Assembly: GCF_001548375.1 (NCBI RefSeq) | Contig: NZ_AP017295.1 | Span: 6,214,001 to 6,278,000, forward strand | Source of the DNA: Nostoc sp. NIES-3756 | GTDB lineage: Bacteria; Cyanobacteriota; Cyanobacteriia; Cyanobacteriales; Nostocaceae | Direction of reading: 5' to 3' | DNA length: 64,000 nt | Shown: piece by piece, positions 36,126 to 45,836 of the stretch | Layout of the letters: each line of letters opens with the position of its first letter | Position numbering within the stretch: position 1 is the stretch's first letter | Translations under genes and position numbers: made by a program | Notes under the pieces: model-generated | The model's input: the letters and a program-made list of their open reading frames with translations, nothing else | Database searches by the model: none | What the model was told of the DNA's origin: nothing

Positions 36126-38666
36126 ATGCTTCATCCAGTTCTGCCGCCTGCACCGCCTCCCCTTGTTGAACCCCTACAACCTGCAAATTCCGCCCCATCT
36201 ACTAGTGACAGTCAGTTTCCTTATTTTGGCGAGATTGATACCCCCAGCCAAAAAAAGCAGGATACTAAATTGGCACAGAAGCAGTTTCCAGACTCGGCTG
36301 TAGAGAAAACAGCAGATTCTTCGCAGTTACCAAGTTCTGTTAGTGATAAGACAGAGAATTTAATTGCTACTCCTGTTTTAGCGAAGCGCACTACACCAGA
36401 AACTTTTACGTCAGAATTTTCTCCTATTAATGCTTCTGGTAGCGCTGCTAATTTAGGACAACCCCAGGCAATAGGTTTATCAGTTGAGAACGGGACAGAC
36501 ACTAATCCTCAAGTTTTCCCGACTGCGGCGACAAATACCCAAAATTTAGACTCTCAAACAACATCAACTATCCCAGTTGCGACTCAGCAAGAACAGAAAG
36601 ACAAAGTTACTCTACAACAAGCTGGGAATAACATTAACATCTCTTCTGTATCGACTAGTGATAAGGTAATTACTAATCAAAAAACTCAAAATGTTATTGA
36701 GTTTAGGTCTCGTAATTCAGCAGAGAAGTTCTCAGTAACAATCAAGCCACCATCTGTTACTTCGCAAGCACAGTTACAAATACCAACTCAATCACCGTCT
36801 ACGCCCAACAACACAACGCCAACCCAACCACGAATTGTAGAAGTGACTTCAGATAGGCAAGATTATGATGAGCAAAGACGCATCATCACTGCTGAAGGCA
36901 ATGTTATAGTGCGATTTGATGGGGCGATACTTGATGCCGATCGCGTACAAGTAAACTTAAATAATTTGATTGCGGCTGGGGATGGGGATGTAGTATTAAC
37001 CAGAGGCGACCAAATATTACGCGGACAACGCTTTACTTATAATTTAGTCCAAGACAATGGGGTATTAGAAAACGGTAGGGGCGAGATAAATATACCCACG
37101 GCCTCGCAAGATTTTGCTTTCTTACCTAGCGATGTTACAGCCGGTGGTGTACCACAGCAACTGCCAAGCGACAACATTCGTGCTAATCAACCACTTGGTA
37201 ACGTCAGTAGCCCTGGTGGCATTAATGTTACAGTGGGAGGTACAAGCGGTGCTAGTAATCTTCCTCCCCCAAAAAGTGGGGGCGATGTGAAGCGCGTTAG
37301 GTTTGAAGCCGAAGAAATTAATTTCTACCCCCGTGGTTGGCAAGCCCGAAATGTTCGCCTGACAAATGATCCATTTTCTCCTCCAGAATTGGAGTTACGG
37401 GCAGATACAGTCACTTCAGTGCGGGAAGCACCCTTAGTCGATCGCGTAACGACACAAAGACAGCGCTTAGTATTTGATCAAGGCTTAACTTTACCTATTC
37501 CCATAAATCAGCAGACAATCGATCGCAGAGAACGGGATACTTCACCGTTTATTGTCTCCCCTGGCTTCGACGATGATAAACGGGGTGGCTTTTATATCGA
37601 GCGCAGTTTTACACCTATTAGAACAGACAGTACTAATTTGCAGATTACACCCCAGTTTTATGTCCAGAGAGCCATAGAAGGCGGTGATGATGTAGCTGGG
37701 TTATTTGGTGTCAGGGGTAGATTAAATTCTGTGTTGAGTTCACGTTCGGTGCTTGAAGGTAGAGCAGACCTCACTAGTTTTAATTTTGACGATGTAGAGG
37801 ATAACTTAAAAGCAAGTTTGCGTTTACGCCAAGCTTTAGCCGATCGCAATCCTCATGTAATCAACTGGGAATATAGTTACCGCGATCGCCTCTACAACGG
37901 AACCCTTGGTTTTCAAACAGTCCAAAGCAGTTTGGGTGGTGTACTTATTTCCCCAAACATTCCTCTAGGAAATAGTGGCATTAACCTCAGCTATCAAGTA
38001 GGCGCACAATATATTAACGCCAATAGCGATCGCCAAGATTTACTAGACCCAATCCGCTCCAATGACAGAGTTTCTCTAGGTCGTTTTCAAGGTAGCGCCG
38101 CCCTGAGTAAAGGTTTCTTACTATGGCAAGGTAAACCACTACCACCCACCGCTACACAAGGTTTGAGATACACACCCACGCCTGTCGTTCCCTACTTACA
38201 GGCGTTTGCAGGTGTTACGGGTACTTCCAGTTACTACACCAGTGGCGATAACCAAAGCAGCCTTACTGGTACAGTTGGTTTAGCAGGTCAGTTTGGTCAC
38301 TTTTCCCGCCCTTTCCTAGACTATACCTCTTTTAACATTAGTTACTCTCAAGCTTTAACTAGTGGACTGTCACCCTTTTTATTCGACCGCTACGTAGATA
38401 CCCAAGTATTAAGTGCTGGTATTTCACAACAAATTTACGGCCCTTTACGTATAGGCTTTCAAACATCAATTAACTTAGATACTGGAGAAGAAAGTAGCAC
38501 CGACTACTTGCTTGAATATAGCCGACGCACCTACGGTCTCACCCTACGCTACAACCCAGTACTAGGACTCGGTGCATTAAGCATCCGCATTAGTGACTTT
38601 AACTGGACTGGCGGCGCAGATCCATTTTCTGAAATTAGACCAGTTGTGGGTGGGGTAAGTCGGTAG
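36126..38666 (+). CDS. LptD-like outer-membrane protein (OstA/LptA-like domain plus DUF3769)
   Basis: 846 residues. The N-terminal 230 residues are low-complexity, Pro/Thr/Gln/Ser-rich (PPAPPPLVEPLQPANSAPST). Residues 235-300 have an OstA/LptA-like segment (VTSDRQDYDEQRRIITAEGN, then RVQVNLNNLIAAGDGDVVLT). From about 440 to the end the sequence is the DUF3769 beta-barrel with alternating strands, ending near LGALSIRISDFNWTGG. This combination is the cyanobacterial counterpart of LptD, which inserts lipopolysaccharide in the outer membrane. No signal peptide is visible at the ATG 36126; the upstream 36028-36125 region may hold the real start. Role inferred from the family. Confidence 0.82.
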   Translation: MLHPVLPPAPPPLVEPLQPANSAPSTSDSQFPYFGEIDTPSQKKQDTKLAQKQFPDSAVEKTADSSQLPSSVSDKTENLIATPVLAKRTTPETFTSEFSPINASGSAANLGQPQAIGLSVENGTDTNPQVFPTAATNTQNLDSQTTSTIPVATQQEQKDKVTLQQAGNNINISSVSTSDKVITNQKTQNVIEFRSRNSAEKFSVTIKPPSVTSQAQLQIPTQSPSTPNNTTPTQPRIVEVTSDRQDYDEQRRIITAEGNVIVRFDGAILDADRVQVNLNNLIAAGDGDVVLTRGDQILRGQRFTYNLVQDNGVLENGRGEINIPTASQDFAFLPSDVTAGGVPQQLPSDNIRANQPLGNVSSPGGINVTVGGTSGASNLPPPKSGGDVKRVRFEAEEINFYPRGWQARNVRLTNDPFSPPELELRADTVTSVREAPLVDRVTTQRQRLVFDQGLTLPIPINQQTIDRRERDTSPFIVSPGFDDDKRGGFYIERSFTPIRTDSTNLQITPQFYVQRAIEGGDDVAGLFGVRGRLNSVLSSRSVLEGRADLTSFNFDDVEDNLKASLRLRQALADRNPHVINWEYSYRDRLYNGTLGFQTVQSSLGGVLISPNIPLGNSGINLSYQVGAQYINANSDRQDLLDPIRSNDRVSLGRFQGSAALSKGFLLWQGKPLPPTATQGLRYTPTPVVPYLQAFAGVTGTSSYYTSGDNQSSLTGTVGLAGQFGHFSRPFLDYTSFNISYSQALTSGLSPFLFDRYVDTQVLSAGISQQIYGPLRIGFQTSINLDTGEESSTDYLLEYSRRTYGLTLRYNPVLGLGALSIRISDFNWTGGADPFSEIRPVVGGVSR

Positions 38667-38707
38667 TTTTATCAATTCAAAATTAAAGAGTTCTGCCTCC
38701 TGTCTTT

Positions 38708-38753
38708 TGACTATAGACTAATGACTAATGACTAATGACTAATGACTAATGAC
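38708..38753. repeat. Heptanucleotide tandem repeat (TGACTAA units)
   Basis: Six or more TGACTAA-type units between two convergent genes. The minus-strand kinase stop codon lies at its right edge (38746-38748). Confidence 0.85.
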
Positions 38754-40242
38754 AATTTAAAGGCAAAGTGATAGTAAATGTAGTCCCAACGCCTTCTTGA
38801 GAGGTAAAAGAAATTTGCCCATTGTGAGCGTCAACACATCTTTTGACTATTACTAAACCTAGCCCAGTGCCTTGAATTGAGTGGGAATTGGAAGCTCGAT
38901 AAAATGACTCAAATAAATGGGCTTGGTCTGCTTCGGGAATGCCTATACCTTCATCTTGAATCCGAAAAATTGCTACGCCTTGAGTTTGATCGCAATTTAA
39001 TTCCAACCTAATAGTTTCATTTTGTGGCGAATATTTGATGGCGTTAGAAAGTAAATTTATAAGTGTGTAATGTAGTAACCGCTCATCCATGTAAGCATCT
39101 GTAGTGTCGCCGTGACAAGTGAAAATAATTTCATGTCCGCTAATTTCTACAGTTGTGAAGTCTTCTATTAACTCTTGACAAAATTCTTGCAGATTCAATA
39201 ATGCCGGCTGACATTCAAGTCTTCCTGCTTCTGATTTGCCTATAAATAATACATCTTCCATGAGTAACTTCATGGATTGCACTGCACCTTTAATTCTTTT
39301 AATATATGTATTTCTCTTAGTTTCTGTTAAATTTACTCCATGTAGTTCTATTAGTTCTATTGCTGTTTGAATCACACTTAGGGGATTGCGAAATTCGTGA
39401 GAAACAGTGGAAATAAATAGCGATTTGAGATTGTTTAGTTCTCGTTCTTTTTGCAGTGCTTGTTCTAAGAGTTCTGTTTGTCGCCGTTCGCTTAAATCCC
39501 AAAAAACAATTACTACTCCGTTAATTTGGTTAGGGACTGCCATAATGGGTGAAGCACTATCACCAATCGGCACTCTTTTACCATTTTTAGTAATTAAAGA
39601 TGTGTATTCCTGTAAATAAACAACTTTTTGTTCACGAAGAACTTTTGTGACTGGGTTTTCTATGGTAGTTTCTGTGACTTCATCAACAAGATGAAAAATT
39701 TGAGATATATCAAGCCCTATAGCATCTGCTTGGGGCCAGCCAGTCAGCACTTCGGCGGCTGGGTTCATAAATGTAACATTGCCAGTCTCATCAGTAGCTA
39801 TCACAGCATCGCTAATCGAATTTAACAGCGTTGCTAACCGATCGCGATTTTCTCTAATGTCACGCTCTAAACGATGTTTGAGTAAGGCAATTTCTACGGC
39901 AATACGTAAATCTTTGGAGGTGAATGGTTTGACAATATATCCAAATGGCTGTGTTAATTTTGCCCGTTGTAAAGTATTGTCATCACCATAAGCGGTTAAG
40001 AAGATGACGGGAATATCTAAATGTTCCCGAATGTAACTAGCAGCCGTGATACCATCCATTTCTCCTTTGAGGATGATATCCATAAAAACTAAGTCTGGTT
40101 TAGTTTCTAATGCTTTGGCGATCGCTACTCTACCAGAGGAAGCTGTGCCTACAACAGTGTACCCTAATTGATTCAGTTGACTAGCAATAGTTCTAGCTAC
40201 AATCACTTCATCTTCAACAACTAAAATTTTAGCTTGCTCCAT
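38746..40242 (-). CDS. Receiver-PAS-histidine kinase
   Basis: 498 residues from ATG 40240-40242 (a TTG seven codons upstream is possible). Order: response-regulator receiver (residues 3-120, phosphate-accepting Asp55 in VFMDIIL, Lys in YIVKPF), PAS domain (about 135-255, IADETGNVTFMNPAAEVLTG-like), HisKA with the phospho-His282 in TVSHEFRNPL, and HATPase with NLLSNAIKYSPQN and DEGIGIPEADQ. It is downstream of, and 22 bases from, the second sensor kinase gene, and likely forms one transcription unit with it. It could take phosphate on its receiver and pass output through its own kinase. Targets unknown. Confidence 0.9.
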   Translation of the reverse strand: MEQAKILVVEDEVIVARTIASQLNQLGYTVVGTASSGRVAIAKALETKPDLVFMDIILKGEMDGITAASYIREHLDIPVIFLTAYGDDNTLQRAKLTQPFGYIVKPFTSKDLRIAVEIALLKHRLERDIRENRDRLATLLNSISDAVIATDETGNVTFMNPAAEVLTGWPQADAIGLDISQIFHLVDEVTETTIENPVTKVLREQKVVYLQEYTSLITKNGKRVPIGDSASPIMAVPNQINGVVIVFWDLSERRQTELLEQALQKERELNNLKSLFISTVSHEFRNPLSVIQTAIELIELHGVNLTETKRNTYIKRIKGAVQSMKLLMEDVLFIGKSEAGRLECQPALLNLQEFCQELIEDFTTVEISGHEIIFTCHGDTTDAYMDERLLHYTLINLLSNAIKYSPQNETIRLELNCDQTQGVAIFRIQDEGIGIPEADQAHLFESFYRASNSHSIQGTGLGLVIVKRCVDAHNGQISFTSQEGVGTTFTITLPLNCH

Positions 40243-40264
40243 TGTTAATTTACGATTGCCCAAA

Positions 40265-43039
40265 TTAATGCGGAAATTGAATTTTAAATGTAGTTCCTGG
40301 TTGACTTATGACGCTCACAGTACCTTCTAGTTGTTCTGTTACTAGGTCATAAACTAGCGAAAGACCCAGAGAATCTGTATAACGCCAATTTAGATTATCT
40401 GGTAAACCGACACCATTATCTTGAATTGTCATCTCAATATTTGTATCTACCTTTTGTAAATCAATAGTTATTTTGCCTTGTTGCTGAGGGAAAGCGTGTT
40501 TGAGCGAATTAGTCAGTAATTCATTGATAATCAAGCCACAGGCAATAGCTTGGTCAACATTCAAGGTAAATTCACTAATATTAGTTTCTAAATTTATTCT
40601 GCCCTGTTCTACTTGATAGGACATCATAATGCTACTGGCTAAATTATTGATATACTCAGCAACATCAAGTTGCCCAATGTTAGGCGAAGTATATAAATTT
40701 TTGTGAATTAAAGAGATGGACTCAACGCGATTCTGACTTTCTCGCAGAGTTCTGATTAATTCTGGGTCTTTGAGTGTTTGAGAGTGTAAAAGTAATAGCC
40801 CAGAAACAATCTGCAAATTGTTTTTTACTCGGTGATGAACTTCCTTCAATAAAACTTCTTTCTCCGCCAAAGCACTTCTTAATTTAACTTCTGCCTTTTG
40901 GCGTTGTGCTAAGTCATTTTGGGCTTGTTGAAAGATGCTCGATTGTTGAATGGCGATCGCAATTGGTACAGATAATTGATCAAGCCAGTCTAATTCTTGG
41001 TCTTCCCATTCCCGTGGGGCGGAACATTGATGTGCTACTAATAAACCCCAAAGTTTAGGTATAGTATGGCCTTCAGTCACTTCTAACAGAATCGGTACAA
41101 TCAAGTTAGCTTTAACTTGAAACTGTTCTAATAATTTTTGATGACACTCGCTTAGTCCTGCTGTGTAAATATTAGCGATCGCTTTTTTGCGTCCTTGACG
41201 ATAATCGGTTCCATGTCCTTGTTGAAAACAAGTATCCTCAATCTCTGCACCTAAAGCTATTCTCCACCCAGGCTTTACCGATTCTGCTACAATTGTACCG
41301 CTCATATCTGGGGCAAACTGATAAACTAAAACCCGATCAACCCCAAGCAAGTCTTTTATTTCTGTAACTGTGGCATCAAGAATATCTTGTAAATTCAAAG
41401 ATTGACGAATCCTTTGAGCCACAGCACGCATTAGTTGTTCTCGCTCCAACTGTCCCTTCAAAGCACGCTCAGTTTGCTTACGAGTTGTGATTTCTTTGCC
41501 GATAATAATAATTTGTCCATTGGGAAGTTTGATACTCGTCCAAGCAGTATCTAGTACCCGTCCTTGTCTTGTGTATGTTCTAAAATCTTTCCAGACACCT
41601 TCCGCACCCTGCATAAAATTAATTACAAGTTGACGTTCTTCTGGTTGAGGATATAACTGAGCGAAAATATCCAGAGTTTGATAATCTCTCAAACTCCAAC
41701 CTAAAAGGCGTTCTAATTCTTGATTTATCCATTGCACCTGCCATTCCGGACTAATCAGGGCAATCATCAAAGGTATACCAGTGAAAATCCCTTCTAAGAG
41801 GGCATTTTGTGCTTGGAGTCTATTTTCGGCATTTTTACGTTCTGTAATGTCGTAGAGAACGGTTAAAATGGCGTATTCATTATTAAAATTTAGGTATTGA
41901 ATTGAAGCGATCGCCCAAAATGAACTACCATCACTTCTTTTAAATTGAATATCATAATTTTGTAGTGACCCATGTTGGCTCAAGGCTACTAATACTTGTT
42001 GTTTATCTTCTGGATTTTCGTATAAATCCGTAATATTGAGATTAACTAAATCTTTTGCAGATAATTGGAAGGTTTGCAAAAAATCTGAATTTGTATATAA
42101 AATTAACCCATCATCAACACGAGATATAATCAAGGGTACAGGAATTGACTCTAGAATTGTTCTAAATCTAGTTTCACTTTTTTGCAGATTTCGTTCTATC
42201 TGGATATGTTCTGTAATATTTACAGCATCAACTAAACAAGCTAAGTGACCAGCGTATTCTATATTATTTATTGCTACTTCTACATCTATGACTGTGCCAT
42301 TTTTTAGGTGATGTTGACATGCTACAAGCAATGGCGAATCAAAGCTTTTTTGCTGTATCTGTTCAGTCAACGAAAACTCAGGCACAAAAACTTGCGTCAA
42401 CTGCATTTGCAGAAACTCTTGTTGCGAATAGCCATATTGAGTCACAGCAGCTTGATTTACATTCAAAATTCTCAAAGTTTGCCGTTCGCATATCCACATG
42501 GGACGAGAATTTTTTGCAAATAAAAGATGGGCATTTAAGCTGCTCTTAGAACTATGTTGCTGTCGGTATAACTCCAATTGTCTAACTACTTGACGTGCCA
42601 GACGTTTTAGTATTTCTTGCTCCCTTGAACTGAAGTTACGGGGAATAAAATCTATGATAGATAAACAACCTAAAGCAAAACCATCGGCGTTAATTAAGGG
42701 AACTCCTGCATAGAAGCGATAGTATGGATGCGCTCTTACAAGGGGATTATCTGCAAATCGCTCATCTTGCCAAGTATCAGGAATAATCAAGATGTCATTT
42801 TGGTAGATTGTATGGTTAGCAAAACAAATATTGCGTGATATCTCTGATTCAGTAATTCCTACTTTTGCTTTCAACCATTCTCTTTGAGAATCTAACAGAC
42901 TTATGAGCGCAATTGGTGTATTGCAAGTGTCAGATGTCAAATTTACCAGTTCATCAAACACTTCCTCTGGAGGTGTATCTAAAATGTGATATTGATATAG
43001 CGCTTCTAAACGTTGGCTTTCACTGTCGTGTAAAAACAT
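40265..43039 (-). CDS. Multisensor histidine kinase with cyanobacteriochrome-like GAF domain
   Basis: 924 residues. Order: GAF (about 20-155, with ICFANHTIYQNDILIIPDTW), three PAS/PAC domains (about 170-275, 280-400 and 405-530), a phytochrome-type GAF (about 540-700), then HisKA_2 with phospho-His735 in KEVHHRVKNNLQ and a HATPase domain with NELLTNSLKHAFP and DNGVGLPD. The second GAF has Cys632-His633 in GLSECHQKLLEQFQVKANLI and Cys604 in a DTCF motif, the two cysteines of DXCF-type cyanobacteriochromes. A bilin-binding light sensor is therefore inferred. It is followed by the receiver-PAS-kinase gene, a probable partner. Confidence 0.9.
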   Translation of the reverse strand: MFLHDSESQRLEALYQYHILDTPPEEVFDELVNLTSDTCNTPIALISLLDSQREWLKAKVGITESEISRNICFANHTIYQNDILIIPDTWQDERFADNPLVRAHPYYRFYAGVPLINADGFALGCLSIIDFIPRNFSSREQEILKRLARQVVRQLELYRQQHSSKSSLNAHLLFAKNSRPMWICERQTLRILNVNQAAVTQYGYSQQEFLQMQLTQVFVPEFSLTEQIQQKSFDSPLLVACQHHLKNGTVIDVEVAINNIEYAGHLACLVDAVNITEHIQIERNLQKSETRFRTILESIPVPLIISRVDDGLILYTNSDFLQTFQLSAKDLVNLNITDLYENPEDKQQVLVALSQHGSLQNYDIQFKRSDGSSFWAIASIQYLNFNNEYAILTVLYDITERKNAENRLQAQNALLEGIFTGIPLMIALISPEWQVQWINQELERLLGWSLRDYQTLDIFAQLYPQPEERQLVINFMQGAEGVWKDFRTYTRQGRVLDTAWTSIKLPNGQIIIIGKEITTRKQTERALKGQLEREQLMRAVAQRIRQSLNLQDILDATVTEIKDLLGVDRVLVYQFAPDMSGTIVAESVKPGWRIALGAEIEDTCFQQGHGTDYRQGRKKAIANIYTAGLSECHQKLLEQFQVKANLIVPILLEVTEGHTIPKLWGLLVAHQCSAPREWEDQELDWLDQLSVPIAIAIQQSSIFQQAQNDLAQRQKAEVKLRSALAEKEVLLKEVHHRVKNNLQIVSGLLLLHSQTLKDPELIRTLRESQNRVESISLIHKNLYTSPNIGQLDVAEYINNLASSIMMSYQVEQGRINLETNISEFTLNVDQAIACGLIINELLTNSLKHAFPQQQGKITIDLQKVDTNIEMTIQDNGVGLPDNLNWRYTDSLGLSLVYDLVTEQLEGTVSVISQPGTTFKIQFPH

Positions 43040-43650
43040 TATTAAGGTTTAAAAAATAATAATATGCCATTATCTTAACAAACAATTACAGCCTTCAACC
43101 TATCCGCTAAACAGGGATTGTTTTTAACTATTATAAAATATTCCACTTATATCTAAGCTAGCCAACTCGAATGCACAACTGTTTCTTAAATAGAATCGCA
43201 ATTTTCTTCTATCAGAATGTTTATCATAATTAAGGTTGTCTTTGCAAGACAAATAATTACTTTTTTGCTAATACAAAAAATGTATTTATAAGAGGTTATT
43301 TATAAAGTAAAAACAAAATTACTGTAGGGTCTGTTAGTCGCACATTTTGGATATGATGTCTCACTAAAAAAATGACTTAAGCGCCTAACGCCTTAACACA
43401 CCCTACTTAAGATTTACTAATACAAAAAAATATATTTATAAGCGTCTATATACAGTAAAAAGAGGAGATGCGGTAAAATTCTTATCAAGGCTAGTAAAAA
43501 ATTTGACTAAAATTTTGTGCTTCTGTGCTTTGGTAGTAAAAACAATAATTTATTTAACCACACAGTGCAAAGAACAGAAAAATGTGACCGATTGTGTTCT
43601 ATGATGCTTCTCTATGCTTAAATCTTGTGTAGAGCGGAACACACTTAAAC
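43040..43650. other. Intergenic region upstream of lpxD, with repeats
   Basis: 611 bases. A direct repeat of CTAATACAAAAAA-TATTTATAAG occurs at about 43266 and about 43418. An inverted-repeat element sits between them (43324-43406, listed separately). The lpxD promoter is expected in 43480-43640. No gene recognised. Confidence 0.55.
43324..43406. repeat. Short inverted-repeat element
   Basis: 83 bases with ends GTAGGGTCTGTTA and TAACACACCCTAC, differing at one position when paired. It contains GCGCCTAACGCC. The end motif is common in Nostoc-type genomes as a small non-coding dispersed repeat. Confidence 0.6.
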
Positions 43651-44694
43651 ATGAAGTTTAGCGAAATTATTAATCAATTAAATGCTAACATTGCTGACCA
43701 TAGCCTGACTCAAAACCCAAATCAAGACCCAGAAATTACGGGAATAGCAGCTATTGATGAAGCTACAAGTGGGACTCTCAGCTATGTGGAAAGCGCGAAA
43801 TTTGCCTCCTTTATCAGCCAGACAAATGCTAGTGCTTTAATTGTGCCAGTCAATGAAGCTATACAAGCGCAAGTGGAAGCAAGTGGTCTTGCTTGGATAG
43901 CAGCACGAGAACCACGACTATTATTTGCTCAGACGATCGCCTTATTTTATCAACCATATCGCCCCACCCCAGAAATTCACCCCAGCGCCGTTATTCACCC
44001 CACTGCTAAAATCGGCAACGATGTTTACATTGGCCCCCATGCAGTGATTCAGCCAGGAGTAGAAATTGGTAATCACGTAATTATTCATCCCAATGTAGTC
44101 ATTTATGCCGATGTCAAAATAGGCGATCGCACCACCTTACACGCCAACTGCACCATCCACGAACGCAGCCAAATCGGTGCAGATTGCGTCATTCATAGTG
44201 GTGCTGTCATCGGTGCGGAAGGTTTTGGTTTTGTACCTACTCGGACTGGTTGGTACAAAATGGAACAATCAGGCTACACAGTTTTAGAAGATGGTGTAGA
44301 AGTAGGTTGTAATACAGCTATTGATCGTCCGGCTGTGGGAGAAACACGGGTGGGACGCAACACCAAGATTGATAATTTAGTGCAGATTGGCCACGGCTGT
44401 CATATTGGTTCCGGTTGTGCGATCGCTGGCCAAGCTGGTATGGCTGGCGGCGTAACATTAGGAAACCGCGTCATCTTAGCTGGACAAACCGGAGTCGCCA
44501 ATCAAGCAAAAATCGGTGATGGTGCGATCGCTTCAGCACAAACGGGTATTGCTAGTGATGTTGCGCCCGGAGAGATTGTTTCCGGTTCTCCAGCTATACC
44601 GCACAAACTCTATCTGAAAATAGCTGCTATTTATAGCCGCTTACCAGATATGTATCAAGCGTTTAGACAATCACAACGTCAATCGAAAGAGTAA
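43651..44694 (+). CDS. lpxD: UDP-3-O-acylglucosamine N-acyltransferase
   Basis: Third step of lipid A synthesis: transfer of a hydroxyacyl chain from ACP to the 2-amino group of UDP-3-O-acylglucosamine, in the cytoplasm. 347 residues. N-terminal LpxD domain (residues 1-110), then a left-handed beta-helix with hexapeptide repeats (HPTAKIGNDVYIGPHAVIQP and on). The catalytic His248 is in QIGHGCHIGSGCAIAGQAGM, as in E. coli His239. C-terminal helices end in AFRQSQRQSKE. The rest of the lipid A pathway is not in the window. Confidence 0.96.
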   Translation: MKFSEIINQLNANIADHSLTQNPNQDPEITGIAAIDEATSGTLSYVESAKFASFISQTNASALIVPVNEAIQAQVEASGLAWIAAREPRLLFAQTIALFYQPYRPTPEIHPSAVIHPTAKIGNDVYIGPHAVIQPGVEIGNHVIIHPNVVIYADVKIGDRTTLHANCTIHERSQIGADCVIHSGAVIGAEGFGFVPTRTGWYKMEQSGYTVLEDGVEVGCNTAIDRPAVGETRVGRNTKIDNLVQIGHGCHIGSGCAIAGQAGMAGGVTLGNRVILAGQTGVANQAKIGDGAIASAQTGIASDVAPGEIVSGSPAIPHKLYLKIAAIYSRLPDMYQAFRQSQRQSKE

Positions 44695-44747
44695 GTGAGA
44701 GAGTGGTGAGTGGTGAGTGGGGAGTGGTGAGTGCTGAGTCATGAGTG

Positions 44748-44785
44748 CTGTTAGCGGTAGCGGCGCGTTTAGCGCGTGCTGAGTA
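44748..44785. repeat. Interspersed hairpin repeat
   Basis: GTGCTGTTAGCGGTAGCGGC and GCGTTTAGCGCGTGCTGAGT, related to blocks at about 22379-22417 and, reversed, at about 5806-5836. It is embedded in GTGAGTGG-type short repeats (44695-44745). Confidence 0.65.
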
Positions 44786-44813
44786 AAAGTCCCTAACTTC
44801 GTGGCTTTTAACT

Positions 44814-45010
44814 ATGGACTGTTGACTATGGACTGTTGACTATGGACTGTTGACTATGGACTGTTGACTATGGACTGTTGACTATGGACTGTTGACTATG
44901 GACTATGGACTATGGACTGTTGACTATGGACTGTTGACTATGGACTAATGACTATGGACTAATGACTAATGACCAATGACTAATGACCAATGACTAATGA
45001 CTAATGGCTA
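44814..45010. repeat. Long heptanucleotide tandem repeat array (about 28 units)
   Basis: Alternating TATGGAC and TGTTGAC units (a 14-base super-unit TATGGACTGTTGAC repeated many times), changing toward the right into TAATGAC and CAATGAC units. The right end overlaps the stop codon of the minus-strand maf gene (45001-45003). This is a particularly long array of the cyanobacterial STRR type. Confidence 0.92.
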
Positions 45011-45603
45011 ATTTTCCAAAAATCAGTGACATCATAATTTAATTCTTTTAGCATTTGCCGCAGCAAGGGTAAGCTCAACCCAATTACATTGCTGTGGCAA
45101 CCTGCAATTTTTTCTATAAATAAACTACCAAAACCTTCTAAAGCAAACGCACCTGCGCACTTGAGGGGTTCACCTGTGGCGACATAGGCTTGAATGGTGC
45201 GATCGCTAATATTAGCAAAGTAAACTCTTGTGATTTGACACTTGACTATAGTAATGTCTTGTGTATTATCAATCAAAACATGACCCGTATAGAGGTCGCC
45301 AATATTACCACGCATCATTTGCCAACGAGCGATCGCTTCATCACCATCTGCTGGCTTACCGTGAATCTTACCATCAATAGCTAATACCGAATCGCACCCC
45401 ATCACCAAAGCTGAGGGAAACTTTGGTGCTATAGTCTCCGCCTTACATTTAGCGAGAATTTGCACCAACTGTTCAGGTTCAGTCTCTTGGATTTGCGACT
45501 CATCAAAATCACTAGGGCTAACAATGGGTTCAATACCTACAGATTGCAGCAGACGACGACGCGCCGGAGAAGCAGAAGCTAGTACAAATTGCGGATTCGC
45601 CAT
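45001..45603 (-). CDS. maf: Maf family nucleotide pyrophosphatase
   Basis: 200 residues from ATG 45601-45603. Maf proteins hydrolyse non-canonical or modified nucleoside triphosphates to monophosphates. The signature [19 protein letters not shown] is at the N-terminus, followed by [20 protein letters not shown] and [20 protein letters not shown] (ASxSPRR, E and D motifs of the family). The frame extends upstream to 45636 with [11 protein letters not shown], which is not conserved-looking. The stop codon falls inside the heptanucleotide repeat array. Confidence 0.93.
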   Translation of the reverse strand: MANPQFVLASASPARRRLLQSVGIEPIVSPSDFDESQIQETEPEQLVQILAKCKAETIAPKFPSALVMGCDSVLAIDGKIHGKPADGDEAIARWQMMRGNIGDLYTGHVLIDNTQDITIVKCQITRVYFANISDRTIQAYVATGEPLKCAGAFALEGFGSLFIEKIAGCHSNVIGLSLPLLRQMLKELNYDVTDFWKISH

Positions 45604-45636
45604 AAACAGTTTCACATTTTGCTTGTACATCAACAT

Positions 45637-45808
45637 AATTCGTAATTTATAATTCGTAATTCGTAGTTACAATCAGTGTTGGCTCAAAACCATCACTCAG
45701 CAGCAAATTTTCTCTAAAAGATGCGGCGCAAATCATTTAGTATTGGCTCAAACCCTCTTTAATTACGAACTACGAATTACGAATTACGAACTACGAATTA
45801 GTAATTAT
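45637..45808. repeat. ATTACGAA repeat blocks in inverted orientation
   Basis: Two blocks, AATTCGTAATTTATAATTCG (45637-45671 region) and GAATTACGAATTACGAACTA (45764-45808 region), are reverse complements of each other in type. They bound about 90 bases of ordinary sequence. The same unit occurs at 21338-21380. Confidence 0.75.
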
Positions 45809-45836
45809 TTGATCAACAGTTCTTCCCCAGTCTCTA

